Of a stretch of 64,000 nucleotides of DNA, positions 49,478 through 61,858 are shown one piece after another. Position 1 is the first letter of the stretch. Each line of letters opens with the position of its first letter. The DNA is from Straminergon stramineum (lineage: Eukaryota; Streptophyta; Bryopsida; Hypnales; Calliergonaceae). Where the stretch lies: contig OY987271.1 of the NCBI GenBank assembly GCA_963920665.1, positions 3,474,501 to 3,538,500 on the forward strand, in the 5' to 3' direction. The notes beneath the pieces are model-generated. The model saw nothing but the letters and a program-made list of their open reading frames with translations, did no database searches and was not told the origin of the DNA. The translations under genes were made by a program, and so were the position numbers.

Positions 49478-51192
49478 ATTTATTAGTTCAACCATTCTAA
49501 TGGCCTTCTCTGGAATGCCATGAGCAACTTCAAGACGTCCCAAAAGACATCCACATAGACGTTTAATGTTGTAAATGATGTCTCAAAGGACCTATTGGTG
49601 TTGAGGGTGATCTTCCTATTAATATTCAGGTATTTACATTGAGGCACATGAGACAAGAGGATGTTGATGATGAGATTAGGATAAGGCAATACGAACATTC
49701 CCTAAGACATTCAATGGGGCATGGCAATCTTCATTGTCTTGCACATGTGCACTTCAACATAAGGTATGTTTGTCTGAGATGACGTGCATTGAATTTACAA
49801 GAATTTAGCTTATGCAGTGTCTAAAGCATGAAATTTTACTATGATGTTTAGGGTGTTCACCATGGAAGATGATTTCCAACTATAAATTTCCATAGGGAAA
49901 GGTTCATGAGTGCTCTTAATAGTCTAATACAAAAGTTATAAGAACAAGTGGCATGGAGGAGCATGATGATGTGGGAAACTACAAAGACGTGCATTGCGTA
50001 GAGGGTTCACATGAGGCACCTTCAATGCAAATTGGCAATGTCATATGAATATTTTGGGAGCACTGAAACATGCACTAAGACATACATATCGTCTATAGTA
50101 TTGTCATGATGTCTGCACAGACGGCTATGTGTTAGGCAACCCTCTAGGAAAAAATTTGTAGGCCCTTAAAGCCCACTTAGGAAAAAAATGGAGACATGTT
50201 TTGCACCCAATTAAAAAAAAATATGAAAACATGTGTAGGCCTCATAACTTCAATAATTCCAAAAGGAGGAACATCCATCCCACTAAAGAAAACAAACGTG
50301 AGCACATCTGTAGTATTCCAAATCCATCTTAGGAAATAACAAAAGAAGATAAAAGGGTCCAAATTCATAGGTCCACATACACTAATTATGTCCACATTCA
50401 AAAACAAATGTCTAAAATGACAAAGAATGGACCAAAAATGTCCGAACTAACACATCTTAATTGATTGAAAGTGTCCAAATCGACAATGTTCATTTGAACT
50501 AACTTAATATTTTGCTCCTCTTAATACTTCAAATATTGCTTTAAGCATTGACACAAAAATTCTCTTAAGAGATAAAGTATAAAGTATAAATATAATCTAC
50601 TCAAAATGACATCAAATTCTCTCTTAAAGAGATTCTCCTTTACATAATGCTTTAGGCAAAGAATACTTACTAATCACTTAAGTGATTATTAAATTATTCA
50701 ATTTACTTGATTTAACATTCATAAAATACTCAAGGTAAAATATCATCAAAATTCAACTTCATGCTTAAGCAATAATCACTATCACTTAAGTGAATAAAAT
50801 AACTAAGAATGACACTTATAAATTTTCTTAAAAAAATAATCCAACAACAAAAAGCATAAAAACACAACCCCATGTCCCAAATGCAATAACAAATAAAGGA
50901 GAGAGAAAAAATGAGAGAAGAGAAAACTATATATCCCCATCCTCCCTCAAATATCCTTTCCAATCTCTTGATAAAAACCTGTCAAAATCCACAATCGCTC
51001 AAGCCAAAAAGTCATTTCACACTTTAACTTCAAATATCATCACATTCACACTTAATCTCACAAAATTTTAAATACCTAATCCATTTCACACTTAAAAAAA
51101 CAAAATTTATTTAGAAAATGAAATTATCCTAATTACATGTAGTATCTGAAATGTCTCTACTGTTTTCAAGTAATCTCATGAAAGAACTTTGC

Positions 51193-51532
51193 AAGCGTCC
51201 AAGCCTCCTATTAAAAAATAAAATATGTAAAGATGGATAGGCCTCCAAGCATCCTCATAAAATAAAATAAAATGTGCAAACATGTGTAGGCCTCCAAGCA
51301 TCCTCATAAAATAAAAATAAATGTGCAAACATGTGTAGGCCTCCAAGCATCCTATTTGAAATGAAAATATGCAAACATGTGTAGGCCTCCAAGCATCCTA
51401 TTTAAAACTAAAATATGGAAACATGGGTAGGCCTCCAAGCATCCTCATAAAATCAAAAGAAATATGGAAACATGTGTAGGCCTCCAAGCATCTTCATAAA
51501 AAAAATATGGAAACATGCGTAGGCCTCCAAGA
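51193..51532. repeat. Tandem minisatellite, about seven units of ~47 bp
   Basis: Each unit contains TAGGCCTCCAAGCATCCT followed by AT-rich sequence and AAACATGTG. Unit starts lie at about 51240, 51289, 51338, 51383, 51430, 51479 and 51522. A diverged single unit is also seen near 50220-50250. The array lies inside the CACTA element. Confidence 0.85.
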
Positions 51533-52017
51533 TTTTGAAATTATATTATACTACTGTTGTTGTCATCTATTTTGACAGAAATGGTTTAAAAAGGCGTGCC
51601 ACCTGGGACTCTTAGATGTCTTAGAAGACATTGAAATGGACATTCTAGTGATAGTCAACAATCGTGACTATGGAACCCTAAAAAAGTCGGCGGCTGCTTT
51701 TGCCTGTCGCGTGGAACCCTAAGGCATCTTCTTGCAGACTATTCAAAAATTTAGCTTTGGAATTGAGAGCAATCTTTTGTGTGCAACATGACACTTCACT
51801 TAGGTGTGCAGAGTTGTCTTCCTTTTCCAAGTGGAGAAGGAGCTTTAACAGAAGGAGATTATGATCTTGACAGGGATAGTGCAGGTCTCAGCATTTTCAA
51901 GAACTTTTTGGAGGGGGTTATGGCTGCATCACTCACTTCAACAATGGAGGCAGCCGAGGCACCCACTGCATCCACCCAAAACCTCCGTAGAAGTAGCCGC
52001 CTACACAATCCAAGTGA

Positions 52018-52440
52018 GTTTTAGGATGAGAACGCTTGTGTGATACCACAAATCCAGTCGTTTGATGCTTGGTACGAGGTCTCAGTCTTAGTGCGGACGT
52101 CTCAATGCTATCTTGGACCCTGTTTTCGACATTGAATCAAGGCAATCCGATTCCATTACAACGTCTTGTTATTTCTATGTTGGGGCTTAGGGGGGGATAA
52201 TCTCAGTGAACTTGTTGCCTTGATCATGTTGCCTTCATCCTCAACCCTTGTCCTCAAGGAGCCTTTGTCGAGCTTTAATTAGGATCGTCGTTAGTTTTAG
52301 GGTGAGAATGTTTGTGTGATGCCACAAATCCGGTCATTTGATGCTTGATACGAGGTCTTAGTCTTGGTGCGGACATGTCAATGTGGATGCAGATACTGTT
52401 TTGGACATTGAAGCAAACAATCTGATTCCAGTTGTTAACT
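52018..52440. repeat. Direct duplication of ~145 bp inside the CACTA element
   Basis: Copy 1 at 52018-52165 and copy 2 at 52294-52440 share TTTTAGGRTGAGAAYG, TGTGTGAT, CCACAAATCC, GTCRTTTGATGCTTG, TACGAGGTCT, TAGTGCGGAC-like text and GACATTGAA, in the same order. Confidence 0.75.
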
Positions 52441-53118
52441 ACAGATTCTCGCCTCTCTGTGGGTTTAGGGTTTTAATAGGTCAGGAAACGTAGTTTATGT
52501 TCATGAACATTGAGGCCCCCATTGGAAGCCCCCCTGATGTTTTAAATTCTTTGTGTTGACATGGATTGGCTGTGCCCCCCAAGGTGTTGGTGCTTGGGCT
52601 TGGGCTTATATTTTTATTGATTATTTTGGTGAGATTGCATGTCGCTGTTGATGTAAATCCGTCGTTGTGGACGTCTAAGATGTCTAAATGTCATGGTGAA
52701 ATTCCAGGACCATGGGACCGTGCTGTTGTAGTCATATGGTGTTCAAGTCGGTAATTATGAGACTTGTGTTGTCATGATCAGTGATCAAGGCCTTGTGCGT
52801 GTTGAATCTCAGTTTCTACTTACAGCAATAGCTATGTTGCTTGAGTCACATCCTTTTGGAAATCCCTATACTTAGACGCCCTTTTTGATATCTTGAAATA
52901 TATGAAGGTCAGAGATTGGAGATCATCTTGCTGAGATGACTAACTTGATCCGTTTGCTTATGCAATCCTTTGGCCCTGACAGTGTATAGCATTAGATGCT
53001 TGCATCAATGCCCGCAGGCCTGGCACTCTTGTAGGGCAACGTTTGCACCGATATTCCCCAAGTTTTTGACAGTCACAACACTACTGCAGGTGATGTTGAT
53101 GGAAATAGAACCAATGCT

Positions 53119-53469
53119 GTGCAAGCTGGTGAAGTTGGTGCAGATGTTGGCATGGATGAAGATGAGGACGCGGAGCCTGAGGTTGACTACTTGATGGACC
53201 ATCCCCCGGACAACGCAGGAGACATTGATCCCGAACAGAGTGAGGTTGATGCTGTTGTGGATACCACTCCCAGCCTTGACGGAGTGGCCCTTAACCCCCT
53301 TGCAACGCTTCTTGATAACATGGTGAGCGCTCGCGTGGACGTCCTTGCGGATCCATATGCCATAGTGGCTCAGCTTGCATCCGGCAAGGGAAAGGGTACT
53401 CCTATTGCCTTGGCAGAGCAATCCAATCCTCGAGAGGTATTTCTCATGTTGGACGGGACAAGAACATAG
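53119..53469 (+). CDS. Acidic open segment inside the CACTA element (doubtful exon)
   Basis: An open frame of about 116 codons encodes an acidic protein segment (VGMDEDEDAEPEVDY ... DNMVSARVDVLADPYAIVAQLASGKGKG) ending in TAG. Its composition is more protein-like than the surroundings. A nearby plus-strand segment (53570-53792) is Ser/Lys/Thr-rich, and another at 51779-52024 ends with NLRRSSRLHNPSEF. These could be exons of a transposon accessory gene or captured host sequence. I recognise no domain and cannot join them with confidence. Confidence 0.25.
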   Translation: MQAGEVGADVGMDEDEDAEPEVDYLMDHPPDNAGDIDPEQSEVDAVVDTTPSLDGVALNPLATLLDNMVSARVDVLADPYAIVAQLASGKGKGTPIALAEQSNPREVFLMLDGTRT

Positions 53470-55385
53470 ATGGAAGGTAGACATTGGTGTGTTGTTTTAG
53501 ACATTGTATTGGACATTCTGTATCTCTCTCTTATTATAGTGTTTTATCATTTAGTTCTAATAGTATGTACGGTGGTATTATGTGCAATCAGGTTGAAAAT
53601 CTTCCATCTAAGGGATCTTCGTCTCGCATCAATCGAGTGACAAGGACCTTGAAGCCAACAGCAAAGCCAACAGAAGTGGTCACCACTGTGAAGGCTACGA
53701 AGGGAACCATGCAGCAAGTGCCCAAACCGAATCCCCTTACAGGAGGGGGCAGCCCAGAAAAGGAGAAGCATCACGGAAGAAATGACCATTGAGGTGTGTT
53801 TTGATTCTCTCAAAAGCATGGATATGTGGTTGGTAGGCCTTCAGTTGTCTGTTTGTCCATTGTCACTAACGTCGAGCGTTTGTTTGTAGGACTCCTTCTG
53901 TCCATGGAGACCTCGCCTTCAACGCTCAGATGTTTGCTTAGACATAGAGGACGCTTCACGCAACATTGTGAGAACTTCTTGGTGGCACTATTTCATGATT
54001 ATCTTAACCGGTTTAGTGTCTATCATATTTTTTGTGGGGCATGTTGTGCTATATTACCTTTTACAAAAGCTTTGTTCTCCTCATGGAGATTTGTTTTCCT
54101 TGCAACACTTTACCGGTATATGAATATGATATTTTTTATTTGCCTAAAGGTGGTGCATGTATTTTTTGTTTGCCTAAAGGACCATTCAGTGGTGCATGTA
54201 TTTCAAGTATTGTGATTGTGCTAAGCTCTCTTGCTATGCAATGTCATTCATTGATATAGTGTAAAACCAACTTTGGTAAATACGTGCCATGCAAGAGCGT
54301 TGTTTAGGTCTCTTCAAATGTAGGCACAATGTCTAATGTTCAACGTCCTCACGATCATTGCAATGTTGCACCGCATTGTTTTGATGTCTAAATGTGTGTC
54401 TACAAGCGCACATAGGAATGCACCATGTGGTTAGGTAGGACATAATCCTAGACCCCTTCAATTCAGTGTCAATGTTTGTGAAGTCTACAACATGTCTTCA
54501 TTCACGTCTCACAGTGCACATTGCTATCACATTTAAGCTTGCCCTAAACGTGGAAGCATCAAAAGCTATGCATGCATGTCATTAAACCTGGCCTATACAC
54601 GTCCTGAACATTGTCTACATAGACTTGTGCTTGTCAATTGCCTAACTAGTTAGTGTCATTTCAGACATCCCATACTCAAACCCAATCTTCAAGGACGTTG
54701 GTAGGAAGCATGCACACGTTGTCTACAATGATTTGTTACTTGTAAAAATGTTGTACATGTGAATTTTGACATCCAACGCGCCGCACGTCTAGTAGAAAAT
54801 AGCATGAACATGTCCTTAACCATGTCAAATTCCCCACTATGAAAGCCTCAGACGACACAAATGGCGTTAGAATCGACGTGCTTACCAGCAGTGCATGTTC
54901 CGCATAAACATTGTCGTTAACATAGGTATGTCTAGGACAACATCGTGTTAGACATTTTGATGTCTGGAAAGACATCTTCCAGACGTAAGTAGAAAGCTCC
55001 AGAAGAGGCTTCTCCACGCACCAAAATTGTCCACGTCAGCATTCGAAGATGCCACATCACCTACTGTTGACTCCCCGGTCAATGTACACATCAGATGCCA
55101 CATCACCAAAATTGGATGGATGAGAAAATTGCCAACCTGGCTGCCTGTGCTCATGTGGCACCAAATTTGTAGCCACATGGCAGAGTTCTGGCACCCGTTG
55201 ACCAGTGTTTTTTTGGATGTCCGGTGCTTAGCATGCCGCTATCCATGCTAATTCTTGGATGTCGAAACCCTGTTTTTGCAGACGCGATGTGATTAGACAC
55301 CTACGTCGACATGCCTGATGTCGGATCCGACGTCTGAGTGTCTAAATTTCGCAGTCGGGCGACTGCGTGTTTTCTTCTAGTGTTG

Positions 55386-58300
55386 TAAAATTCAATGAAT
55401 TTACCTAATTTTATCTTATTGGTCTCTTAATTGGGTCTTTCAAGAAAATCTAGTTTCAAACTAAGTTGACAAAGAGTATCATATTTGCCAACTATCATGC
55501 TATATTTGTTCAAAATTGAAAATTGCTTCAATCTACAAATAATTATAAATTCAAATTCGGCTTTCGACGCCATAAGAGTCTTGTAATCTTTTGGAAATTC
55601 AGATAAGAAACTACATGGAAGGAGCAAGCATGTAAAAATGATTATTTTTTTAACTAGATAAGTTTGTGTTTTAGACCTTTCCATCTTTTCAACCCCAAAA
55701 GGACCAAACATCATTAATGGCAATATAGTGATGTTGGACAGTTCACTATGAACATTATTTTTATTTTTATTTTTTGAAATTTTCACACAACATGTGTCCA
55801 AGGAGTAGCTTTAAGGCACAACAATTTTCATAACTTTCAATTTCATGGTTAAAAAGTTATTGCATGATATGTGATTTTCATTATTTGGCAGGCAACATGG
55901 GCACCTAAAAAAATTTCTTAAAAAATCACTTTTTTAAGAAATAAAAATCTGAAATTGATTTTCTAGTTTTATTGTACATGGAAAGCTATGAATCATTCTA
56001 TTTTGATTAATGAGATGAAAGTTATGAAGAGTTTTAGTTTGCAAGCCATCATAAATTCTCTACTCTAAACTAAACTTTGAAGCCCTTTATTTAACTTGAT
56101 TTTTTATACTTTTGGAAAAAAAAAATTATAGGATGTAGATTGTTAATTACAACATTACAACCATTGGTATTGGCATTTTTCAATTCCATAACTAAAGTCT
56201 TAACAATTTAGTATTTTGAATCATTATCTACTTCTTTCTACTTACTATTTTTTTCCTATATGTTGAATGATTTCAAGTGATCTGAATTTTTTCAAGCATG
56301 TAGCCAACTTGCCTTGAAGAATGAATCCAAAGAAGCACCATGCCACCACCATATTGGAAATTTTTTCATACAATTGTAACTTTGTGAAGTGTAGCTACTC
56401 AATTTTTTGCAATTTACATTGATGATGGAAATTTCTGAAATTTTTTCTACATCTTCTCAAAGACTCAAACCAATGTACTATAAGATCCTATGGTTACTTG
56501 TGTCTAAAAATGTTTTGTTTTTGTTTTCTAAAATTTGGTACTTGTACTACAAATGGCAACATAGTAAAAAACCTTTATGGTTTAATGAATAATTTTACAT
56601 TTAAAAGGAACAACTTTTTTATAGTTTGTAATTCTTGGAAAAGATATTTTTTTTAATTAATGTTTTGGTTGAGACTCAAAATCACGGTTTCTTGTTTATG
56701 AGTAAAATCTTTCGTCTATCATACATTTTCCAAAATTTGATGATCCTTTTTTCAAACCATTGAGAAATTTCCTTCAAACAACTCGTGATGCTTTTACCGC
56801 TTGTGGTCAATTCTTTTTTCTGTTTCACTTTTGTTGGTAGAGTGGCATGCACCTTGGTACAATGCATGCATGAAAAGAAAAATTGAATAGAGTCATCTAT
56901 AAATGTTTGTACACCCATAAAATCACCTATTATGAATAACTTTCATCCAAATATTGGCATTTTTAAAAGAGAAAATGGTCATTTCATCTATTTTTTATAC
57001 ATGATTTTTAGTATTATTGTAGCTTGTTCCCAAATGAGATAAGATTCTATCAAAAAAATTCCAAAAATAACTTGGTTGCTTTTATTTTGTATTCACGATT
57101 GCCAATGGTTTGTTTTTTTGCATGAATTTCCACCAATTGGCTACAACCAAATGATGTTTGCTATATTAGAGTTAATTGTAAAGTTTGACTTCTATTTATA
57201 AACATGTGCCAGAGGAAGGTTTAACTAAGAATAGTATAAAACACGGCACCAAATTCAATAAGACCCGAGTTTTAGGGCTCCACAAAGTTGTGTCATGTCT
57301 TTTTTCCAAACTCTAGCTCTTAGTCCCTCAATGCACACATTTATCAAATAACTTTATTGAGTAAAGGAAAATTTCATTTTTGGGGGGTCAAAATCGTTAG
57401 ATTATTGCAATATTTCAAGACCTATAGCCAAATTTTAACCCTTGAACGCCAAGATGGTGACCGTAGAAATCAGCCATTTTGGAATGGTGTGACATCATCT
57501 ACTTTAGAAAAACCAATTTAACCCTTTAGTGCCCGGTTGACTAGTTTTTGGTTGACTTTGGGACTTTTTGTTTGCTATTGTTCACAAAACATTTGATTTC
57601 AAAAAACATAGGGAACAACGCAATTAGAGTATCTTCATATGCTCCAAACAAAATCGATTTCAAGAGAGTGCATGCAAAAACGTATCAGCTATATTGATCC
57701 AAACTTAAATGTCTTGAGTCTTCACAAGTGAAATATCCTAAAGAAATACATATTTAATGTAAGGGATGACTACTTATATATGTGAAAGAATTAGCTAGAA
57801 GGTTTTTGATTAATTTTTGGAGCATTTACTAAAATTTATGTCCAATTGTGGTAGAATGTCTGTAGCACCAGTGTTGAAGGTTGTTTACAACATATCAATC
57901 TTTGAAGGTTATTTACAAGCATGTGCACGGTTGGATCACTTTCATTTTTTGTTTGGTTCAAGTATCTACCTTATAGTACCAATTGATAGGATCCGATCTA
58001 GGGTTTCCCCCCAAATCAACCACAATCACTAAAGGGTTAAATTGGGAGTCAAACTACTGTAAAAGATCTTCCATTTCCACCCCTAATTCCGAGGATGAAT
58101 AGTTGTACTTTTGTCCTATATAGGAGAATTCCTCGTCATTCATCAGACACTTCGTCGTTTAGGGGTTAACTAGGTATCACCTAATGAAGATATCACCTAA
58201 CTATCACCCAACTATCACATGCGTATCACATGCGTATTAAAGAAACAACTGGTTACTGCTCCGAAATGATAAAATAAACATTGGTCGTCGCATTTTTGAA

Positions 58301-59141
58301 GAAAATTTCTCTTTTAAGAAATCGAATCCTCCGACGCCTGCGAGCGTGCTGGGGTGTATGTGGCCATGTGCCGAAGTGTGCCCGCTGCACACCGCACGGC
58401 TTCCTATATTAATCCAGTAAGAGCCGAAGTCAGCCCCAGATGGTACCTAAACAGGCAACTGGTGCGAATTCTTATCCGCTGATGTTTTGCCAACTGCCCC
58501 AAGTTCAAAAATTCATCCCAGTCGTTCACGGCTACACGTCTTTCTTGCGCGCATCAGTGAAAGCTTCAGAACACAAGAACCTCTTGAAACATAAAGTTAG
58601 AGCTATACATGAGCAACATCATTCGATTACTCACATCTAAAATTAATCGGTAAATTTGAATGATTGCTCACATACTTGGCAGCTACAGGCTACTTGCAAG
58701 CGACATCTACCTTACTAGAGAGCTACTGACATTGTCTTCTTGCAAATTAGGGGACATCCTCTTCAAGACTAATTGTATGGCGCAATAGCAATTCATAACA
58801 TCATTCTTGCACATCGTGACAGCAAGATCTAACGCAAACGGCAGTCGAGAAGGAGCAGGTAGTCATGTACCCGTCTGATCTCTTCGCATGCAAGGATTCT
58901 CTCCAAGCCTAGGAGAATAATTTGATATCCCTTGCAAGGATTTTAAGCGATTCAAATTTCTGGATTATACACCCATGTTGAATAGGTTGCTCTCGGAAGT
59001 CGCCTTGAATGCAGCACGAGAAGATGCCAGACAATTCAAATGCAGATACTGACTAGAGGTTCCTGAACCATGAGCTTGAAATGTGAAAGCTGAGTATCTG
59101 TGAGCGCTGCAGAATTGCAGTGTTCAGCATCGAATTAGCAC
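55386..59141. other. Spacer with dispersed repeat copy B and 3' flank of the ALS3-like gene
   Basis: Apart from the dispersed repeat (55670-56575) no element is recognised up to about 58300. A short GC-rich patch lies at 58320-58450. The frame 58440-58640 there has no family resemblance. The last ~500 bases are probably the 3' UTR of the minus-strand gene. Confidence 0.5.
55670..56575 (-). repeat. Dispersed repeat copy B (uninterrupted, inverted relative to copy A)
   Basis: The reverse complement aligns with copy A on both sides of the pogo-like insertion. At the position matching the insertion (about 56335-56350) it reads through without transposon sequence, so it acts as a paralogous empty site. 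A few extra bases (TGGTGGCA-like) replace the TA. Confidence 0.8.
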
Positions 59142-60074
59142 CTAATCAGCAGCGGCAAACACTTGAGTCTCGAGCTGGTATGTTTTCGTGAAGAAAAAAG
59201 GCCAGCTGAAATAGGTCGCTAGCACGCCACTGAATGTCGCAGCTCCGAGCAGCATGTTCATGACTACAATTTGCAGCTGGATTGCCTCCATTGGTGATGC
59301 ACCGCCCATAATAAGGCCAGTCATCGCGCCGGGCAGTGAAATCAACCCTACGGTCTTGGCGTTGTCTAGAACGGGAGAGAGTCCAACCACTAGGGCGCGC
59401 CTCACTTGCTTCAGGGCCGCTTGTCTTGGCGTCGCGCCAAGTGCCAATGCTGTCTCAATCAACCCCTGTTGCAATCGCATGTCCTCACGCATCCTCTTCA
59501 AGGTCACTCCCGTGACCGTCATGGCGTTCCCAACCATCATACCTGACACAGGGATGATATACCTCGGAGTAAAAGGAAATACTTGCAATCCTATCAGCAG
59601 CGCCATAGTCAAACCCGTCCCGCCTAAAATTGACGCTCCAGAAACATATGCGCTGTTCGGTACATGCTTTGCCCTCTTCCCAGCAGTGTACCCTGCCACA
59701 GTCACCATGACGCCATACGCTAAAAGAATCCACAGCACACTCGTCTGAGTGAAAATGAATTCAAGCACGAAGCCAATAATCGACAGCTGAATGAAAGCTC
59801 GCAAAATAGAGTACGCCATCTCCATCTCAATGCCAAGCTTCTGCGAAAAAGACACAGCGATCGCCACGGCAACTACGGCGAGGGCTAAAATCGGTTGCAG
59901 CATCCCCTTCGCAAATTCGCCCCATGCTTTATTCCAATCAATGGCTTCAAACGAAGAAAACATCCCTTCTGTGAGATTCCCGGCCATGGCAAACTTCGCA
60001 ACTGAAACACGGCAGCTCAAAACGCAGTTATTGAGCTCACGCCCACGCCTGAAAATCCACGGAAACGCCTGCAA
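59142..60074 (-). CDS. ALS3: ALS3/STAR2-like transporter membrane subunit (UPF0014/FetB family)
   Basis: A single uninterrupted exon encodes 310 residues from the first ATG (60074). The methionine at residue 30 (codon at 59987, MAGNLTEG) would give 281 residues, close to Arabidopsis ALS3 (about 273), and is my preferred start. About seven membrane segments are visible. Family signatures are very clear: AFIQLSIIGFVLEFIF, VAGYTAGKRAKHVP, PFTPRYIIPVSGMMVGNAMT, ETALALGATPRQA, LSPVLDNAKTVGLISLPGAM and GLIMGGASPMEAIQLQIVVM. ALS3/STAR2 pairs with a nucleotide-binding subunit (STAR1) to make an ABC-type transporter needed for aluminium tolerance, located at the plasma membrane, tonoplast or vesicles. 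No STAR1-like partner is in the window. The preceding 5' leader consists of 160-bp tandem repeats. Lack of introns contrasts with its neighbours. Confidence 0.93.
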   Translation of the reverse strand: MQAFPWIFRRGRELNNCVLSCRVSVAKFAMAGNLTEGMFSSFEAIDWNKAWGEFAKGMLQPILALAVVAVAIAVSFSQKLGIEMEMAYSILRAFIQLSIIGFVLEFIFTQTSVLWILLAYGVMVTVAGYTAGKRAKHVPNSAYVSGASILGGTGLTMALLIGLQVFPFTPRYIIPVSGMMVGNAMTVTGVTLKRMREDMRLQQGLIETALALGATPRQAALKQVRRALVVGLSPVLDNAKTVGLISLPGAMTGLIMGGASPMEAIQLQIVVMNMLLGAATFSGVLATYFSWPFFFTKTYQLETQVFAAAD

Positions 60075-61100
60075 ACCCCGCGCAGGAAGTAAACTCCTGA
60101 ATCAATCAAAATCACACGCCACACTTTCCACACCGCAGAATACGCTTACAGCACATAGAAAGCCCCTGAAACAAGCACTGACAGCTACAAAATTCGTAAT
60201 TGTACACAGCTATCCCCTGCAAGCTCAACAAATTTCAAAATCGGAAATCCCGAACCACGAAACATCAAAAAATTTAGTCATTATCTCTCGCGTCCACGCA
60301 GAGTACGCATCCACATTGAAAGCACCTCCAACAGTCAACTCCAACTACTAAACACGCGATTGCAAGCAACATCACCTGCACGCTCAACAACATTCAAAAT
60401 CGCAAATCCTATGCCGCGAAATTACTGCCTTCCGGGGCCACACGGAATACGCTTACAGCACACTGAACTAGCAGATTGAACAAAGCACCTACAGCTCCTA
60501 AGCAAACGATTGCCCGCAGCATCCCCTGCACGCTCAACAAACATTCAATGTCGCTAATCCTAAACTGCGAAACATCAAATAATTAGTTATTCCTGCCGCG
60601 TCCACACAAAACAAACTTACAACATATTGAAAGCACCTCCGGAACAAACGCCTACAGCGACGAAGCGCCGATCGATTGCACGCAGCATTACTTCCCTGCG
60701 CTCTCGATCAACAAACATTCAAAACGACTGAACCGACTTATTCACATCGCATTCCTGGCTCCGAAAAACACTGCAACTGCGAATCTCAACAAGAAAAGAG
60801 AGCATTGCAGCACCTGTCACAGCATCTCCGGCAGCTCCTCGATCGATGAAGCTCCTCCGAGAGTGCTTGAAGTCGCAAAACTGAACTGTTTCCTTCGATC
60901 TGAGTGCGGCAATCTCGATCCCAGAAATTTTTCTCACAAAAAATGAACTGTGTGAGAGGCTTCGCAGCGTCGTTCTGTTGTCTTGTGCCGGCTGTTGCTG
61001 CCGGAGTTGGGATTGTGAGAAGGGGAGGAGAAGCGAGAGCGATGGCGACGGGTGGAATGGAGAATGGCGGGTGTGCCTGAAATTACCTTCACGAGTTCAT
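60075..61100 (-). promoter_or_regulatory. 5' leader and promoter region of the ALS3-like gene
   Basis: This GC-richer stretch precedes the minus-strand start codon. Its first ~650 bases are the 160-bp tandem array. A second ORF-like frame (59791-60351, plus strand) is the antisense shadow of the gene. Around 60950-61080 the minus strand is pyrimidine-rich and may hold the transcription start, but no TATA box is certain. Confidence 0.5.
60216..60760. repeat. Tandem array of ~160-bp units upstream of the ALS3-like gene
   Basis: CCTGCA-GCTCAACAA-ATTCAAAATCG anchors recur at 60216, 60375, 60535 and 60695, an almost exact 160-base period. Other shared landmarks are CGAAACATCAAA, CGTCCACRCA and ACGCTTACAGCACA, CACCTCC/CACCTAC. 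A more degenerate unit may extend from about 60068. Confidence 0.85.
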
Positions 61101-61176
61101 GCCGCTGTGACTCCGCTGTGCGTTACGGGTGACTACTGACTACTGTAGGAAGACTCCCAACCCCCGAAGTAGGTCC

Positions 61177-61215
61177 AGCTGGACGTCCTAGCTGGACATC
61201 CTAGCTGGACGTTTC
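61177..61215. repeat. Three copies of a 13-bp motif (AGCTGGACGTCCT)
   Basis: AGCTGGACGTCCT, AGCTGGACATCCT and AGCTGGACGTTTC follow each other directly. The motif sits in the spacer upstream of the ALS3-like promoter. Confidence 0.8.
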
Positions 61216-61396
61216 CCAATGCTCAATTCTGTAAGTTAAGGGCCAGGGTGAACCGCCCCCCCTGGTCGTCCCCAAGGGAAAACACTGAAATTTTATATTT
61301 GCCACGCATGATAAAATTTGAAAATTTTGAATTCATATTTGCAATCAAAGGTGCCACATTAGCTACACTAAGTACTGAAATTAGGTTGCCTTAACA

Positions 61397-61858
61397 ATTA
61401 GGTTGCCTTACCCCAAGGAAGTTACTTTACAAGTCATAAAAGTCAACAAATACTTCTACAAATATTTTCATTTTTACACTTGGAAGTTCATGAATCCCAA
61501 TTACAACAATACTTAATTCAAAAGTATTGCATTCTTGTACAAAAATTGTAAATATTTATTTAGTGTCAAATGTCAAGAAATTAGTGTAGGCTAACCTAAT
61601 TTCACTATTTAGTGTACACAAAATAGTGAAATTAGTTTGCCTCATGCTATGAAAGTTATACAAGCCATCATAGTCAACAAATACTTCTATAGATATTTCC
61701 ATTTGTATACATGAAGGTTCATGAGTCCCCATTATAACAAAACCTAATTTAAAAGTAGTGCATTTTTGTATAGTAACACACGGAATATTTATATAGTGCC
61801 AAATGTTGAGAAACTAGTATGGGGCAAACTAATTTCACTATTTTGTGTAGGTGAGGTG
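61397..61858. repeat. Two-copy tandem duplication of ~231 bp
   Basis: Copy 1 (61397-61627) and copy 2 (61628-61858) share AATTAGGTTGCCT/AATTAGTTTGCCT, GTCAACAAATACTTCTA, TTCATGAATCCC/TTCATGAGTCCC, AGTGCCAAATG-like text and CTAATTTCACTATTT in the same order. Confidence 0.8.

Larger units (their letters stand above)
48976..55382. mobile_element. CACTA (En/Spm)-type DNA transposon, 6.4 kb, apparently without transposase
   Basis: The left end is CACAGGAAGAAA and the right end, read outward-in, is CACTAGAAGAAAAC; plant CACTA ends commonly resemble CACTACAAGAAA. A 3-bp duplication TTG flanks both ends (48973-48975 and 55383-55385). Both subterminal regions carry repeated GTGTCTAA-, GACATG- and CCACGTCA-like words, as expected for transposase-binding subterminal repeats. 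I could not find TNPD-like transposase motifs, so this copy is probably non-autonomous or badly decayed. The interior carries a 47-bp tandem array, a 276-bp-offset duplication and a few gene-like open segments. Confidence 0.72.

Noticed and set aside
59254..59748. 164-codon plus-strand frame
   Set aside because: Exact antisense shadow of the ALS3-like gene.
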